A stretch of DNA of 28,248 nt from Nitrospiraceae bacterium (lineage in GTDB: Bacteria; Nitrospirota; Nitrospiria; Nitrospirales; Nitrospiraceae), in NCBI GenBank assembly GCA_011391455.1, contig JAABQN010000001.1:1-28248 (forward strand), read 5' to 3'. Both the position numbers and the translations under genes were made by a program. Under the pieces are notes generated by a model. The model was not told the DNA's origin. It saw nothing but the letters and a program-made list of their open reading frames with translations, and ran no database searches. Below, piece by piece: positions 21,823 through 28,248 of the stretch (position 1 is its first letter; each line of letters begins with the position of its first letter).

Positions 21823-22143
21823 TCAGTGGGCGACCGTCTGTTGCGGCCAGAATTTATGTCGGATTTGTGGAAGAGGTTCGCTATCGAAATTCGGGAGATC
21901 GTAGAGACAGCGATCAATTGTGGCCACCTCATCTTCAGTCAAGTCCAAAGTGACTCGTTTCTTCCAGAATTGATCGAGGGTAAAATAATCTCCAGACTGG
22001 GGCTTCTCAGCTAAGAGCCCCTTCATTTTGTCAAAGCCTGCTGTGTCCACTCCGGGGACGCGGCCGTTATTGCGATTATGACACCAGTGCAGCACCTCGG
22101 CAATTCCGTACATCGATAATTCAATCTTCATCATCTTGCTCAT
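21823..22143 (-). CDS. Conserved hypothetical protein, 106 aa
   Basis: The start at 22143 (MSKMMKIELSMYGIAEVLHWCHN) has an ideal AAGGAGG 6 bases upstream, so the longer frame to 22482 is rejected. It is soluble and slightly acidic, with DYFTLDQFWKKRVTLDLTEDEVATIDRCLYDLPNFD in the second half, a pattern that looks helical. I do not recognise a family. A promoter fits well upstream (see 22168-22197) and a hairpin lies just after the stop, so it is a single-gene transcription unit. Confidence 0.75.
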   Translation of the reverse strand: MSKMMKIELSMYGIAEVLHWCHNRNNGRVPGVDTAGFDKMKGLLAEKPQSGDYFTLDQFWKKRVTLDLTEDEVATIDRCLYDLPNFDSEPLPQIRHKFWPQQTVAH

Positions 22144-22167
22144 GGATTCCTCCTTACCAAGGTGGGC

Positions 22168-22197
22168 ATTGTACCCCAAACACTGTACCGTTTTCAA
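22168..22197 (-). promoter_or_regulatory. Promoter of the minus-strand 106-aa gene
   Basis: On the minus strand TTGAAA (22197-22192) and TACAAT (22173-22168) are 18 bases apart, a good sigma-70 match. The ATG at 22143 follows 24 bases after the -10 with AAGGAGG as ribosome binding site. The remaining gap up to 22413 shows no gene. Confidence 0.65.
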
Positions 22198-22413
22198 AGC
22201 CGTCAAAGAGCGGGCCAGGATTGGGGAAACCTGTTTTGGTAGGGGTCGTTGCGTGGCTTGGTTGATTGCCAAGAGAAAGCGGTAGTCTGTATACTCCCTG
22301 AACTTGCTTCTGCGGAAGGGCTGGATCAATGGGCGCATGCTCATATGGATAAACTGCCATGTCGGCGGTTCCTCAATCGAGAGGTGGGTGTGACCAGAGA
22401 CGCTGACGGGGAT

Positions 22414-23577
22414 ATGGGGCGGAATCTTGCCGTCGTTGCGACAAGTTTCTTTCTGCTTCTGGCAAGCGGCTGTACCAAGCAAGATCCCTACACGCCGCCA
22501 GACATTTTTTACTACTTTGCCAGTTATAACGTAGGGAAGAACCCGACGACTGTCACCCCTACGGATGTCAATCAGGACGGCTTTACCGATCTGGTGACAA
22601 CGAATATCGGCAGCAATACCCTTTCAATTCTCTTAGGCAACGGTGACGGCACCTTTCACGATCAAGTTCAACTGAATGTATGTAAAGAACCCCGCTCGCT
22701 TGCCCTCGGAATGTTCAACCACGATGCGTATCCCGATGTGGTGCTGGCCTGTTCCGGGGGCGACGAAGTGGCCGTACTATTCGGGCGGGTCGATGGAAAA
22801 TTTGAAGAGGGGCCGCGCTATCCTGTGCATCGGTCTCCTATTGCCATCGCGAGTGACGATCTGAACGGCGATCAGGCGCCAGACCTTGTGGTCGCGTTGC
22901 GGAACGACAAGATCAAAGTTTTCCTGGGAACCGGCACCGGTGAATTCACCCATGGAGCGCAGTATGAATATGGCGATACGCCCACATCGGTGGCGTTGGC
23001 CGACTTGAATGGCGATGGGAAGATCGATTTGGCCGTGACCAACGGAGGGCCGATGTCGAACGCGGTCTCTATTTGGATGGGGAATGGCGATGGCACGTTT
23101 CGCCCTCCCACCGACTATCGGACGGGGAAACGCCCGCTTGGAGTGACGTTCACCGACTTCAACCGTGACCGGATCCGCGATCTACTTGTCATTAACGGCG
23201 TGCAGGACAGCTTCACAACCTTTCTTGGAATAGGTAATGGGACGTTCCAGCCAGGGCACGATTCCGGTGCCGATGCAGGACCGAATTTCGGGCTCGCCCG
23301 TGACTTCAACGGCGATCGACTTACAGACGTGGCCATCGTCAACCTTCAATCGAGCGATCTCTCTATTCTCTTTGGCCGTGGCGATGGAACCTTTGAATAT
23401 CCGCCGAGAAATTATAGGACAAAGCCCGGCCCCTTTGCCCTTGCAACGTTTCGTGTCACAACAAAGGAGGCTGAGGAGCCTGGACTTGTGACAGCGGACA
23501 ACGGAAACGGAAGTGTCTCCATCTTTCTCCATCGAGGGTTGAAAGCGGCATCCACTCCCGTCGCGCCTTCACCGTGA
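22414..23577 (+). CDS. FG-GAP/VCBS-repeat lipoprotein
   Basis: A 387-residue protein from the ATG at 22414; an in-frame GTG at 22390 is an alternative, and the longer frame from 22249 is unlikely. The N-terminus MGRNLAVVATSFFLLLASGC is a lipoprotein signal peptide with lipobox LASGC. The mature protein has about six or seven repeats of the DxNxDGxxDLvxxNxxxxxxSIllGNGDGTF type, each with a Ca-binding DxNxDG loop, as in FG-GAP/VCBS beta-propellers. It should fold as an integrin-alpha-like propeller anchored in the outer membrane, probably binding partner proteins or carbohydrate. No catalytic domain is seen. The gene stands alone between two divergent or unrelated neighbours. Confidence 0.85.
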   Translation: MGRNLAVVATSFFLLLASGCTKQDPYTPPDIFYYFASYNVGKNPTTVTPTDVNQDGFTDLVTTNIGSNTLSILLGNGDGTFHDQVQLNVCKEPRSLALGMFNHDAYPDVVLACSGGDEVAVLFGRVDGKFEEGPRYPVHRSPIAIASDDLNGDQAPDLVVALRNDKIKVFLGTGTGEFTHGAQYEYGDTPTSVALADLNGDGKIDLAVTNGGPMSNAVSIWMGNGDGTFRPPTDYRTGKRPLGVTFTDFNRDRIRDLLVINGVQDSFTTFLGIGNGTFQPGHDSGADAGPNFGLARDFNGDRLTDVAIVNLQSSDLSILFGRGDGTFEYPPRNYRTKPGPFALATFRVTTKEAEEPGLVTADNGNGSVSIFLHRGLKAASTPVAPSP

Positions 23578-23663
23578 GGCGCGTACGCCGCCTATCGATC
23601 ATGGAGTGAGTCCATCAATACCAGTCTTCTTGACAGCCTATCGACCCTCGGCTACAGTGCCTG

Positions 23664-23909
23664 ATGAGCGCCGCGCAGGCCTCTTGGCGGTCTGTTCCGA
23701 GGACACTGGTGAGATCATTTAGATGGTGGTTTGCAATCGGCGCATTGCTCACCCTCTCTGTGCTGATGGTACAGGGGGGGGTGCGAGAGCTGCTTGACGG
23801 AGCCGCTCCGGGAAGCGGGGCCAGCGCGTACCTCTCGTTTGGCACCACGATTGTCGGCGGAGGATTATTGGCAGGCTGCTTGGCATTAGTGATGAATCGA
23901 CTCCGATAG
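23664..23909 (+). CDS. Small two-helix membrane protein
   Basis: An 81-residue protein. A basic N-terminus (SVPRTLVRSFRWW) leads into a hydrophobic helix (FAIGALLTLSVLMVQGGV), a short polar loop, and a second helix (TTIVGGGLLAGCLALVMNRL). The loop GAAPGSGASAY would face the other side of the membrane. There is no known family signature, and no clear ribosome binding site before the ATG. It ends 27 bases before the small zinc-ribbon gene. The coding call rests on its clean membrane topology and fit in the gap, so confidence is moderate. Confidence 0.55.
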   Translation: MSAAQASWRSVPRTLVRSFRWWFAIGALLTLSVLMVQGGVRELLDGAAPGSGASAYLSFGTTIVGGGLLAGCLALVMNRLR

Positions 23910-23936
23910 ATACAGAGGCTGAAGATAGGCGCGTCG

Positions 23937-24125
23937 ATGCACTGTTTGAGGTGTAAAGGCTGCATGATGGTCGAGCGTCACTATACGCTGGTGAATCGGC
24001 GACTCTATGCCCGCTGTTTGAATTGCGGGTTTTGGATAGACCTTGCCGATCTGCTCCGTTTCTTCCACAAAGTGATTGACAGCGGGTTTCGCGGGGGAAA
24101 GGTGAGGGAATCGTTTACACTATGA
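23937..24125 (+). CDS. Small zinc-ribbon protein
   Basis: A 62-residue protein. C3-x-x-C6 (MHCLRCKGC, with C9 nearby) and a second C-x-x-C (ARCLNCGFWID) about 24 residues later form a zinc-ribbon or knuckle. Such tiny proteins usually bind nucleic acid or a protein partner. The last codons overlap the ATG of the D-Ala-D-Ala carboxypeptidase gene (ATGA), so the two are translationally coupled. I do not recognise a named family. Confidence 0.65.
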   Translation: MHCLRCKGCMMVERHYTLVNRRLYARCLNCGFWIDLADLLRFFHKVIDSGFRGGKVRESFTL

Positions 24126-25066
24126 GCAGGAGCGACAGGTTCATCATGACAAGAGATTGCAGGAGATTCCACCGGGTGCCAGTTCTCGCCCACGCTGCCG
24201 TGGCGCTCATCGGCCTCCTGTTGATCGGCGCCGGATCCTTCACTCCCTCCATCGCTCTTGCGAAGAATGTAGAAGCTCAACAGGCGTCTGTCCGCACCGC
24301 GATTATTCCACACCAATTCCCTCCGTGGCGAGTCGCTCCAGCTCATGGCATTCTTCTCAAGGAGCTCAATAGCGGTCGTGTGCTGTATGAACACGATGCC
24401 CGAAAGCGAATGTCCCCCGCCAGCCTCACAAAGATCATGTCGGCCCTGGTCATTCTGGAAAGGGGGCAGTTGGATGATCTCGTCACGATCAGTCCCAATG
24501 CCGCACGGGCTCACAAGACGCATTTACGCGTGAAGGCAGGGCAGGTCTTTAGATTGGAAGATCTGCTGAAGGCCATGTTAATCGTGTCGGCAAACGATGC
24601 TTGTCTGGCAGCGGTGGAGCATGTGGGCGGCGACGAAGCACAGTTCGTGGACTTCATGAATGCCAAGGCTGTGGAGCTTGGCTTAGCGGATACGCATTTC
24701 AGCAATGGCTGCGGATTCGACAATCCAGACCATTACTCGACGGCTGAAGACCTTGCCACTCTGAGTCTCGTGGCTCTCGATCAACCGATTTTTCGGCAGT
24801 TAGTCCGTGAGGAACGCGCGATCATTACCCCTGTCAGCGGTCACCGTGCCTATGTCTTGCACAACACGAACCGATTGTTGGGGCGTATTCCCGGCGTCGA
24901 AGGTATCAAGACTGGGTTTACCTCAAAAGCCGGACGATGCCTCATCGCCAAGGTTTCCCAGAACGGGAGCGATCTGCTTCTCGTGATCCTCAACTCCAAG
25001 CGTCGTTGGAACACGGCGACGCATCTCATTGCCTATGGGCTGCAGGCAGCCGAGTCTTCGCGCTGA
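24122..25066 (+). CDS. D-alanyl-D-alanine carboxypeptidase (peptidase S11)
   Basis: A 314-residue protein. The signal or anchor segment AAVALIGLLLIGAG is at about 25-38. The three penicillin-binding motifs are in place: S101-L-T-K104 (SxxK), S156-A-N158 (SxN) and K263-T-G (KTG in GVEGIKTGF). It trims the terminal D-Ala of peptidoglycan stem peptides in the periplasm. It lacks the extra C-terminal domain of E. coli PBP5, so it is a short S11 form and may be released or weakly anchored. The start overlaps the preceding zinc-ribbon gene. The following 77-base gap is convergent with a minus-strand gene. Confidence 0.93.
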   Translation: MSRSDRFIMTRDCRRFHRVPVLAHAAVALIGLLLIGAGSFTPSIALAKNVEAQQASVRTAIIPHQFPPWRVAPAHGILLKELNSGRVLYEHDARKRMSPASLTKIMSALVILERGQLDDLVTISPNAARAHKTHLRVKAGQVFRLEDLLKAMLIVSANDACLAAVEHVGGDEAQFVDFMNAKAVELGLADTHFSNGCGFDNPDHYSTAEDLATLSLVALDQPIFRQLVREERAIITPVSGHRAYVLHNTNRLLGRIPGVEGIKTGFTSKAGRCLIAKVSQNGSDLLLVILNSKRRWNTATHLIAYGLQAAESSR

Positions 25067-25143
25067 ATTTCTCCGTTTGATCCAGTCGACATGCCGGTAG
25101 GCAGAGGCGAGTGGGCCGTCGTAGCCTGAGAATTTCCGCAATG

Positions 25144-25677
25144 CTACCGAAGCGGAGAAAACTCCACGTTGACATCTTTCCCAAGATAGTTGATGACGAA
25201 TCCCCGCTTATCATAAGCGAGTATGGCCCCCATCACGTTTTCGTCCCCGTAGTCTTCCTGTCCCAATAGTTTTCGCACATCGTCAGGGCTCTCGCTGTTC
25301 AACACGTTGCGAAAAATCCCGCGAGTCTTATAGGAAAATCGATTATTAATAAAGATCAGGTCGACCTTGCCGTCCTGAATACGCACGCCGGCCATAGGAC
25401 CGGTCGGTTTACGTTGGTCGAGCAAAAAGATAAACGAGGCTTCCTGTTCCACTTTTACTCCGGGAATTTTTTCATTTACGAGAGAGTCCAGAGCTTTGGC
25501 TTCGGAATCTCCCAGTTTGACTCCAAACAATGAAATCTCGGCGCTCTTCAAAGTCTTGGGGTCCATCACGTCGTTCTTACTTAATTCGTAGGGCTCACCA
25601 TACCCAGAGGGTACCCAGGCGCCGACTCCAGCCGTTACCATGCATGCTAGCGTGACGACTCGCAGTAAATCCTTCAT
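25144..25677 (-). CDS. Secreted hypothetical protein
   Basis: A 177-residue protein. The signal peptide is residues 1-27 (LLRVVTLACMVTAGVGAWVPSGYG). The mature part is soluble with repeated beta-like segments (ISLFGVKLGDSEAKALDSL, VDLIFINNRFSYKTRGIF, AILAYDKRGFVINYLG). The pattern of a short strand followed by LGDSEAKAL recalls small periplasmic domains that recognise a helix after FGvkLGdS, but no family can be named. GGAAG before the ATG supports the start. It is transcribed separately from the gene at 25828. Confidence 0.72.
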   Translation of the reverse strand: MKDLLRVVTLACMVTAGVGAWVPSGYGEPYELSKNDVMDPKTLKSAEISLFGVKLGDSEAKALDSLVNEKIPGVKVEQEASFIFLLDQRKPTGPMAGVRIQDGKVDLIFINNRFSYKTRGIFRNVLNSESPDDVRKLLGQEDYGDENVMGAILAYDKRGFVINYLGKDVNVEFSPLR

Positions 25678-25827
25678 CGACTCTTCCTTATCTCTATATT
25701 CCGAGAGATGGATGGCGTGTGAGCGTATTGTTCAAATTGGTGGGGCCAAGCGTGCAGTGCATTTTATCGAACGGCCTGAGAACTTGCAAGAATGGTTGAC
25801 TGTGTGGTGGAGGGGCAGACCGATAGG

Positions 25828-26121
25828 TTAGATGCTGTGATGGGTCGAGATGAGGAGCGCTCCGAGGCTCCGGAGCCGGTGAAAGTAGGGCCGACAATCT
25901 TCGTCCAGTTCGTGGGTCAGGTTATCGAGATCTGCCACGCAATCTTCGACGATCCCGACCCGTTTGGCATCAAGTCCCTCAGGACTATCGAGGAAGTACA
26001 CGACGCATCCGCTGATCACTGTATCCAGTGTCATCAATGGCCCCTCGTGCGGGCTTCCCACTTGAGGCCACCGTTCATCTTTGTGGGTTTCCCAGAGAGA
26101 GAGCACGGCATTCCGATCCAT
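25828..26121 (-). CDS. Hypothetical protein, 97 aa
   Basis: The start at 26121 (MDRNAVLSLWETHKDERWPQ) is preceded by CGGAG about 12 bases upstream; the longer frame to 26271 has an unconvincing N-terminus. A compact soluble protein with many acidic residues (DCVADLDNLTHELDEDCRPYF) and a hydrophobic strand (VISGCVVYFLD). No recognised family. Large frames on the opposite strand overlap it, and I prefer this strand because its amino-acid composition is more protein-like. Confidence 0.55.
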   Translation of the reverse strand: MDRNAVLSLWETHKDERWPQVGSPHEGPLMTLDTVISGCVVYFLDSPEGLDAKRVGIVEDCVADLDNLTHELDEDCRPYFHRLRSLGALLISTHHSI

Positions 26122-26402
26122 CCTGCAGATCTCCGAGGGTCTAGTCTGGCTCAGCTCAGACCGGCCTACCCTAGCGCATGGAGCAACAGGATCGCAAGCG
26201 CGCAGAGAGTACGCCTCAGCATCAGTTGACGATGTCTCTCTGTCCGACAAGCCGATCGATGAACGGTTCATGCCATGAGCGCATTTTTTGCAGGAGTGCC
26301 CTCTTGTCGGCCGGCCTAATCACAGCGAGCGTGATCAACGCTAGGCCTTTCACACAAGAACCTGCGGCAGCAAATGATCTCCACCTCCATGCTGTTGGGA
26401 AC

Positions 26403-27659
26403 TCATGGGTAGAGTCCTCGATGAAGATGAGCTTGCGCGACCTTGTCGATGCCGCTCATCAGGGCGGCCATCCGCATGGAAGTTTTTTTGGAAACGGAAA
26501 ACTCTAATGTCCGATGGAAGGCAGTGACCATGATATCTTGCAATCGCTCTTGAATGTCAGTGGCTTTCCAGAAAAATCGCTGCACATCCTGTACCCACTC
26601 AAAGTAGGACACAATCACGCCACCGGAGTTGGCCAGGATGTCCGGAATGATAAAGACGCCTTGGTCCTGCAGGATGCGATCGGCCTCCAGCGTCGTTGGA
26701 CCGTTTGCTCCTTCGACGAGAATCCGGCAGCGCAGCTTCGCGGCATTGCGTTCGGTGATTTGTTCGGAGAGCGCGGCAGGGACCAGCACGGTGCAGTCGA
26801 GTTGAAGCAATTCGTCGTTGGAGAGCCAGTCTCCTAGTTTGGTGTCTCGAAGGGTTTGGCCCGCGGTCTTATAGCGAGTAAGGAGTCCCGGAATGTCCAA
26901 CCCGCTCGAATTATGGATGCCTCCGTTCACGTCGCTCACTGCGATGACGCGTGCGCCACACTCTTGCATGATGCGGGCTGTATGGGCCCCGACATTGCCG
27001 AATCCCTGAATGACCACGGTGCTGTTCCGAATGTCGAGGTTGAGGTGGCGAAGCGCTTCCATGGTGACATAGACCACTCCTCGGCCGGTGGCTTCTTCAC
27101 GCCCGAGGCTTCCTCCAATCGATAAGGGCTTGCCCGTGACGACGCCCGGCACCGAATACCCCACCTGCTGACTATAGGTGTCCATAATCCAGGCCATCAC
27201 TTGGGCGTCTGTGCCGACGTCTGGGGCCGGTACGTCTTTGTCTGGCCCAATCAACGGGAAGATTTCTGCTGCATAGCGTCTGGTCAGTCGTTGCAACTCT
27301 GGTCGTGACAACTGTTTTGGATTGATTGCGACGCCACCCTTGGCTCCGCCATAGGGCAGGTCGGCTAACGCGCATTTCCATGTCATCCACATGGCAAGTG
27401 CCGCAACCTCTCCAAGGTTTACATCCGGATGATAGCGAATGCCGCCCTTTGTGGGACCGCGGGCGGAATCGTGCTGCACACGATATCCGGTATAGACCTC
27501 GACTCGGCCGTCGTCCATTCGGACAGGTAGGCTGAGAATCAGCGACCGCTGTGGAAGTTTCAGCCGCTCGCGTAAATTGTGATCAAGATCCATGGCCTCG
27601 GCCGCTTGATCAAACTGTGCAACCGCCAGTCTGAAAGTCGGTGTGTCGAATTCGTGCAT
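26403..27659 (-). CDS. gdhA: Glutamate dehydrogenase (Glu/Leu/Phe/Val family)
   Basis: A 418-residue protein, normal length for the hexameric bacterial and archaeal class. RGPTKGGIRYHP (substrate-binding Lys71), MTWKCALADLPYGGAKGGV (catalytic Lys107), GTDAQVMAWIMDTYS and the dinucleotide fold GFGNVG (219-224) are all intact. It interconverts 2-oxoglutarate plus ammonium and glutamate with NAD(P)H; coenzyme choice is not settled by eye. In an ammonium- or nitrite-using organism this would be a nitrogen assimilation route. It begins 15 bases after the lipB stop, so the two are probably co-transcribed. Confidence 0.95.
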   Translation of the reverse strand: MHEFDTPTFRLAVAQFDQAAEAMDLDHNLRERLKLPQRSLILSLPVRMDDGRVEVYTGYRVQHDSARGPTKGGIRYHPDVNLGEVAALAMWMTWKCALADLPYGGAKGGVAINPKQLSRPELQRLTRRYAAEIFPLIGPDKDVPAPDVGTDAQVMAWIMDTYSQQVGYSVPGVVTGKPLSIGGSLGREEATGRGVVYVTMEALRHLNLDIRNSTVVIQGFGNVGAHTARIMQECGARVIAVSDVNGGIHNSSGLDIPGLLTRYKTAGQTLRDTKLGDWLSNDELLQLDCTVLVPAALSEQITERNAAKLRCRILVEGANGPTTLEADRILQDQGVFIIPDILANSGGVIVSYFEWVQDVQRFFWKATDIQERLQDIMVTAFHRTLEFSVSKKTSMRMAALMSGIDKVAQAHLHRGLYP

Positions 27660-27674
27660 AGGCTGTTCCTTTGG

Positions 27675-28248
27675 TCAAGTGTGAAGCGGGGACGTCGATG
27701 TGAGTTGGTGATCATGGTGCCTTTGCCCAATGCTGTCGGGAGGGAGATTCATCCATTGAACGTTGAATATGCGCGCGAACTCCTGCGCTATTTGTTGCGC
27801 GACCATTGAGGGCGCCATGGCTGACTGCCGGATCTCGGCCATGGATGTGATCCGGCACTGTGCCAGGCCACAGGGCATGATATGGGAAAAAGGGGATAAG
27901 TCCATATCGACGTTGAGTGAAAATCCGTGAATCGTGACCCCATGATCGATCCGAACTCCGATCGCAGCAATCTTCGCATCAACAGCATCCCAGCGTACCC
28001 AGACGCCAGGGTTTTTCTCGAGACGGTAACCTTTAATCCCCCATTGCAAGAGTGTATGGATTAAGACTTCCTCCAACTTCCGTACATACTGTTTCGGTCC
28101 TGAGCAATAATGCGACAGCTTGAGGATGGGATAGCCCACGACCTGTCCAGGTCCATGGTAGGTAATCGAGCCGCCACGATCTACAGACTGGAGTCTGGCG
28201 CCTGTCCGTCGGAGACCCTCTTCCCCACAGTTCCAATGTTCGGGTTTG
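27675..28248 (-). CDS. lipB: Octanoyltransferase LipB (5' end beyond window)
   Basis: The open frame on the minus strand runs to the right edge, giving about 190 residues; roughly the first 40 are missing. DRGGSITYHGPGQVVGYPI is the LipB signature. AKIAAIGVRI carries the conserved Lys, HGFSLNV and MPCGLAQCRITSM the conserved catalytic-region Cys (PCG). It transfers octanoyl from acyl carrier protein to lipoyl domains of 2-oxoacid dehydrogenases and the glycine cleavage H protein. A shorter GTG start at 28139 would delete the active-site half and is rejected. gdhA follows 15 bases downstream. Confidence 0.95.
   Translation of the reverse strand, partial: KPEHWNCGEEGLRRTGARLQSVDRGGSITYHGPGQVVGYPILKLSHYCSGPKQYVRKLEEVLIHTLLQWGIKGYRLEKNPGVWVRWDAVDAKIAAIGVRIDHGVTIHGFSLNVDMDLSPFSHIMPCGLAQCRITSMAEIRQSAMAPSMVAQQIAQEFARIFNVQWMNLPPDSIGQRHHDHQLTSTSPLHT

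Noticed and set aside
22144..22482. Minus-strand extension of the 21823 gene to 22482
   Set aside because: It crosses the promoter and ideal ribosome site of the shorter gene and overlaps the lipoprotein signal peptide region.
25792..26229. 145-codon plus-strand frame
   Set aside because: It overlaps the minus-strand gene at 25828, which has a more plausible start and protein-like composition; some doubt remains.
28190..28212. GGCGCCTGTCC-like string as another palindrome arm
   Set aside because: It lies in the coding frame of lipB with no pairing arm nearby, so it is probably chance.

Overview
The window looks like a chromosomal segment of a Nitrospira-type bacterium (phylum Nitrospirota). 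This is inferred from a fused chorismate mutase-prephenate dehydratase leading a pheA-hisC-aroF-tyrA-aroA-cmk-plsC-rpsA run, two proteins built from PCP_red (protochlorophyllide-reductase type) repeats, a SmbP-like His-rich protein and an Mrp/NBP35-type ATPase. No 16S rRNA or other decisive marker is present, so the genus is an inference.

Positions 1 to about 4920 are an accessory island. It opens with the 3' part of a large helicase-like gene that runs off the left edge. It then carries small, partly broken toxin-antitoxin modules: brnT-brnA, a Phd/YefM-ParE/RelE pair, vapB with a truncated vapC, and a DUF433-DUF5615 pair. Two higA-like fragments lie 1.6 kb apart in direct orientation, each bounded by a GGGGTCAGACCCC-type palindrome. 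Between them sits a small ABM-fold ORF followed by a 124-bp sequence with the layout of an integron attC site. vapC is also cut at a short palindrome. Palindromes, cassettes and toxin fragments appear to have been shuffled together here.

Positions 4958 to 5789 are a boundary zone. It holds a SmbP-like metal-binding protein on the minus strand, an 85-bp nested palindrome of REP/RAYT type, and a promoter with an overlapping inverted repeat in front of the next operon.

From 5790 to 21613 the plus strand is densely packed core genome. An Mrp/NBP35-type Fe-S carrier is followed by a zinc-ribbon protein with two PCP_red domains, then yebC, ruvA, a secreted Cys-repeat protein and ruvB. After a 190-bp gap comes the aromatic amino acid operon, leading into cmk, plsC, rpsA, sppA, an HU/IHF-family gene and a second protein with four PCP_red-like repeats. 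Many junctions overlap or are only a few bases apart. Together these genes cover aromatic amino acid synthesis, nucleotide and phospholipid precursors, translation, recombination and envelope quality control.

From 21792 to the end, genes are on both strands. They are a small conserved hypothetical (minus), an FG-GAP/VCBS-repeat lipoprotein, two tiny proteins (one membrane, one zinc-ribbon) leading into a D-Ala-D-Ala carboxypeptidase (plus), and on the minus strand a secreted hypothetical, another hypothetical, glutamate dehydrogenase and lipB, which runs off the right edge. The best candidates for undescribed biology are the Mrp plus PCP_red-repeat module and the Cys-repeat protein lodged between ruvA and ruvB. 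The attC/REP-bounded toxin-antitoxin island is the best example of genome plasticity.
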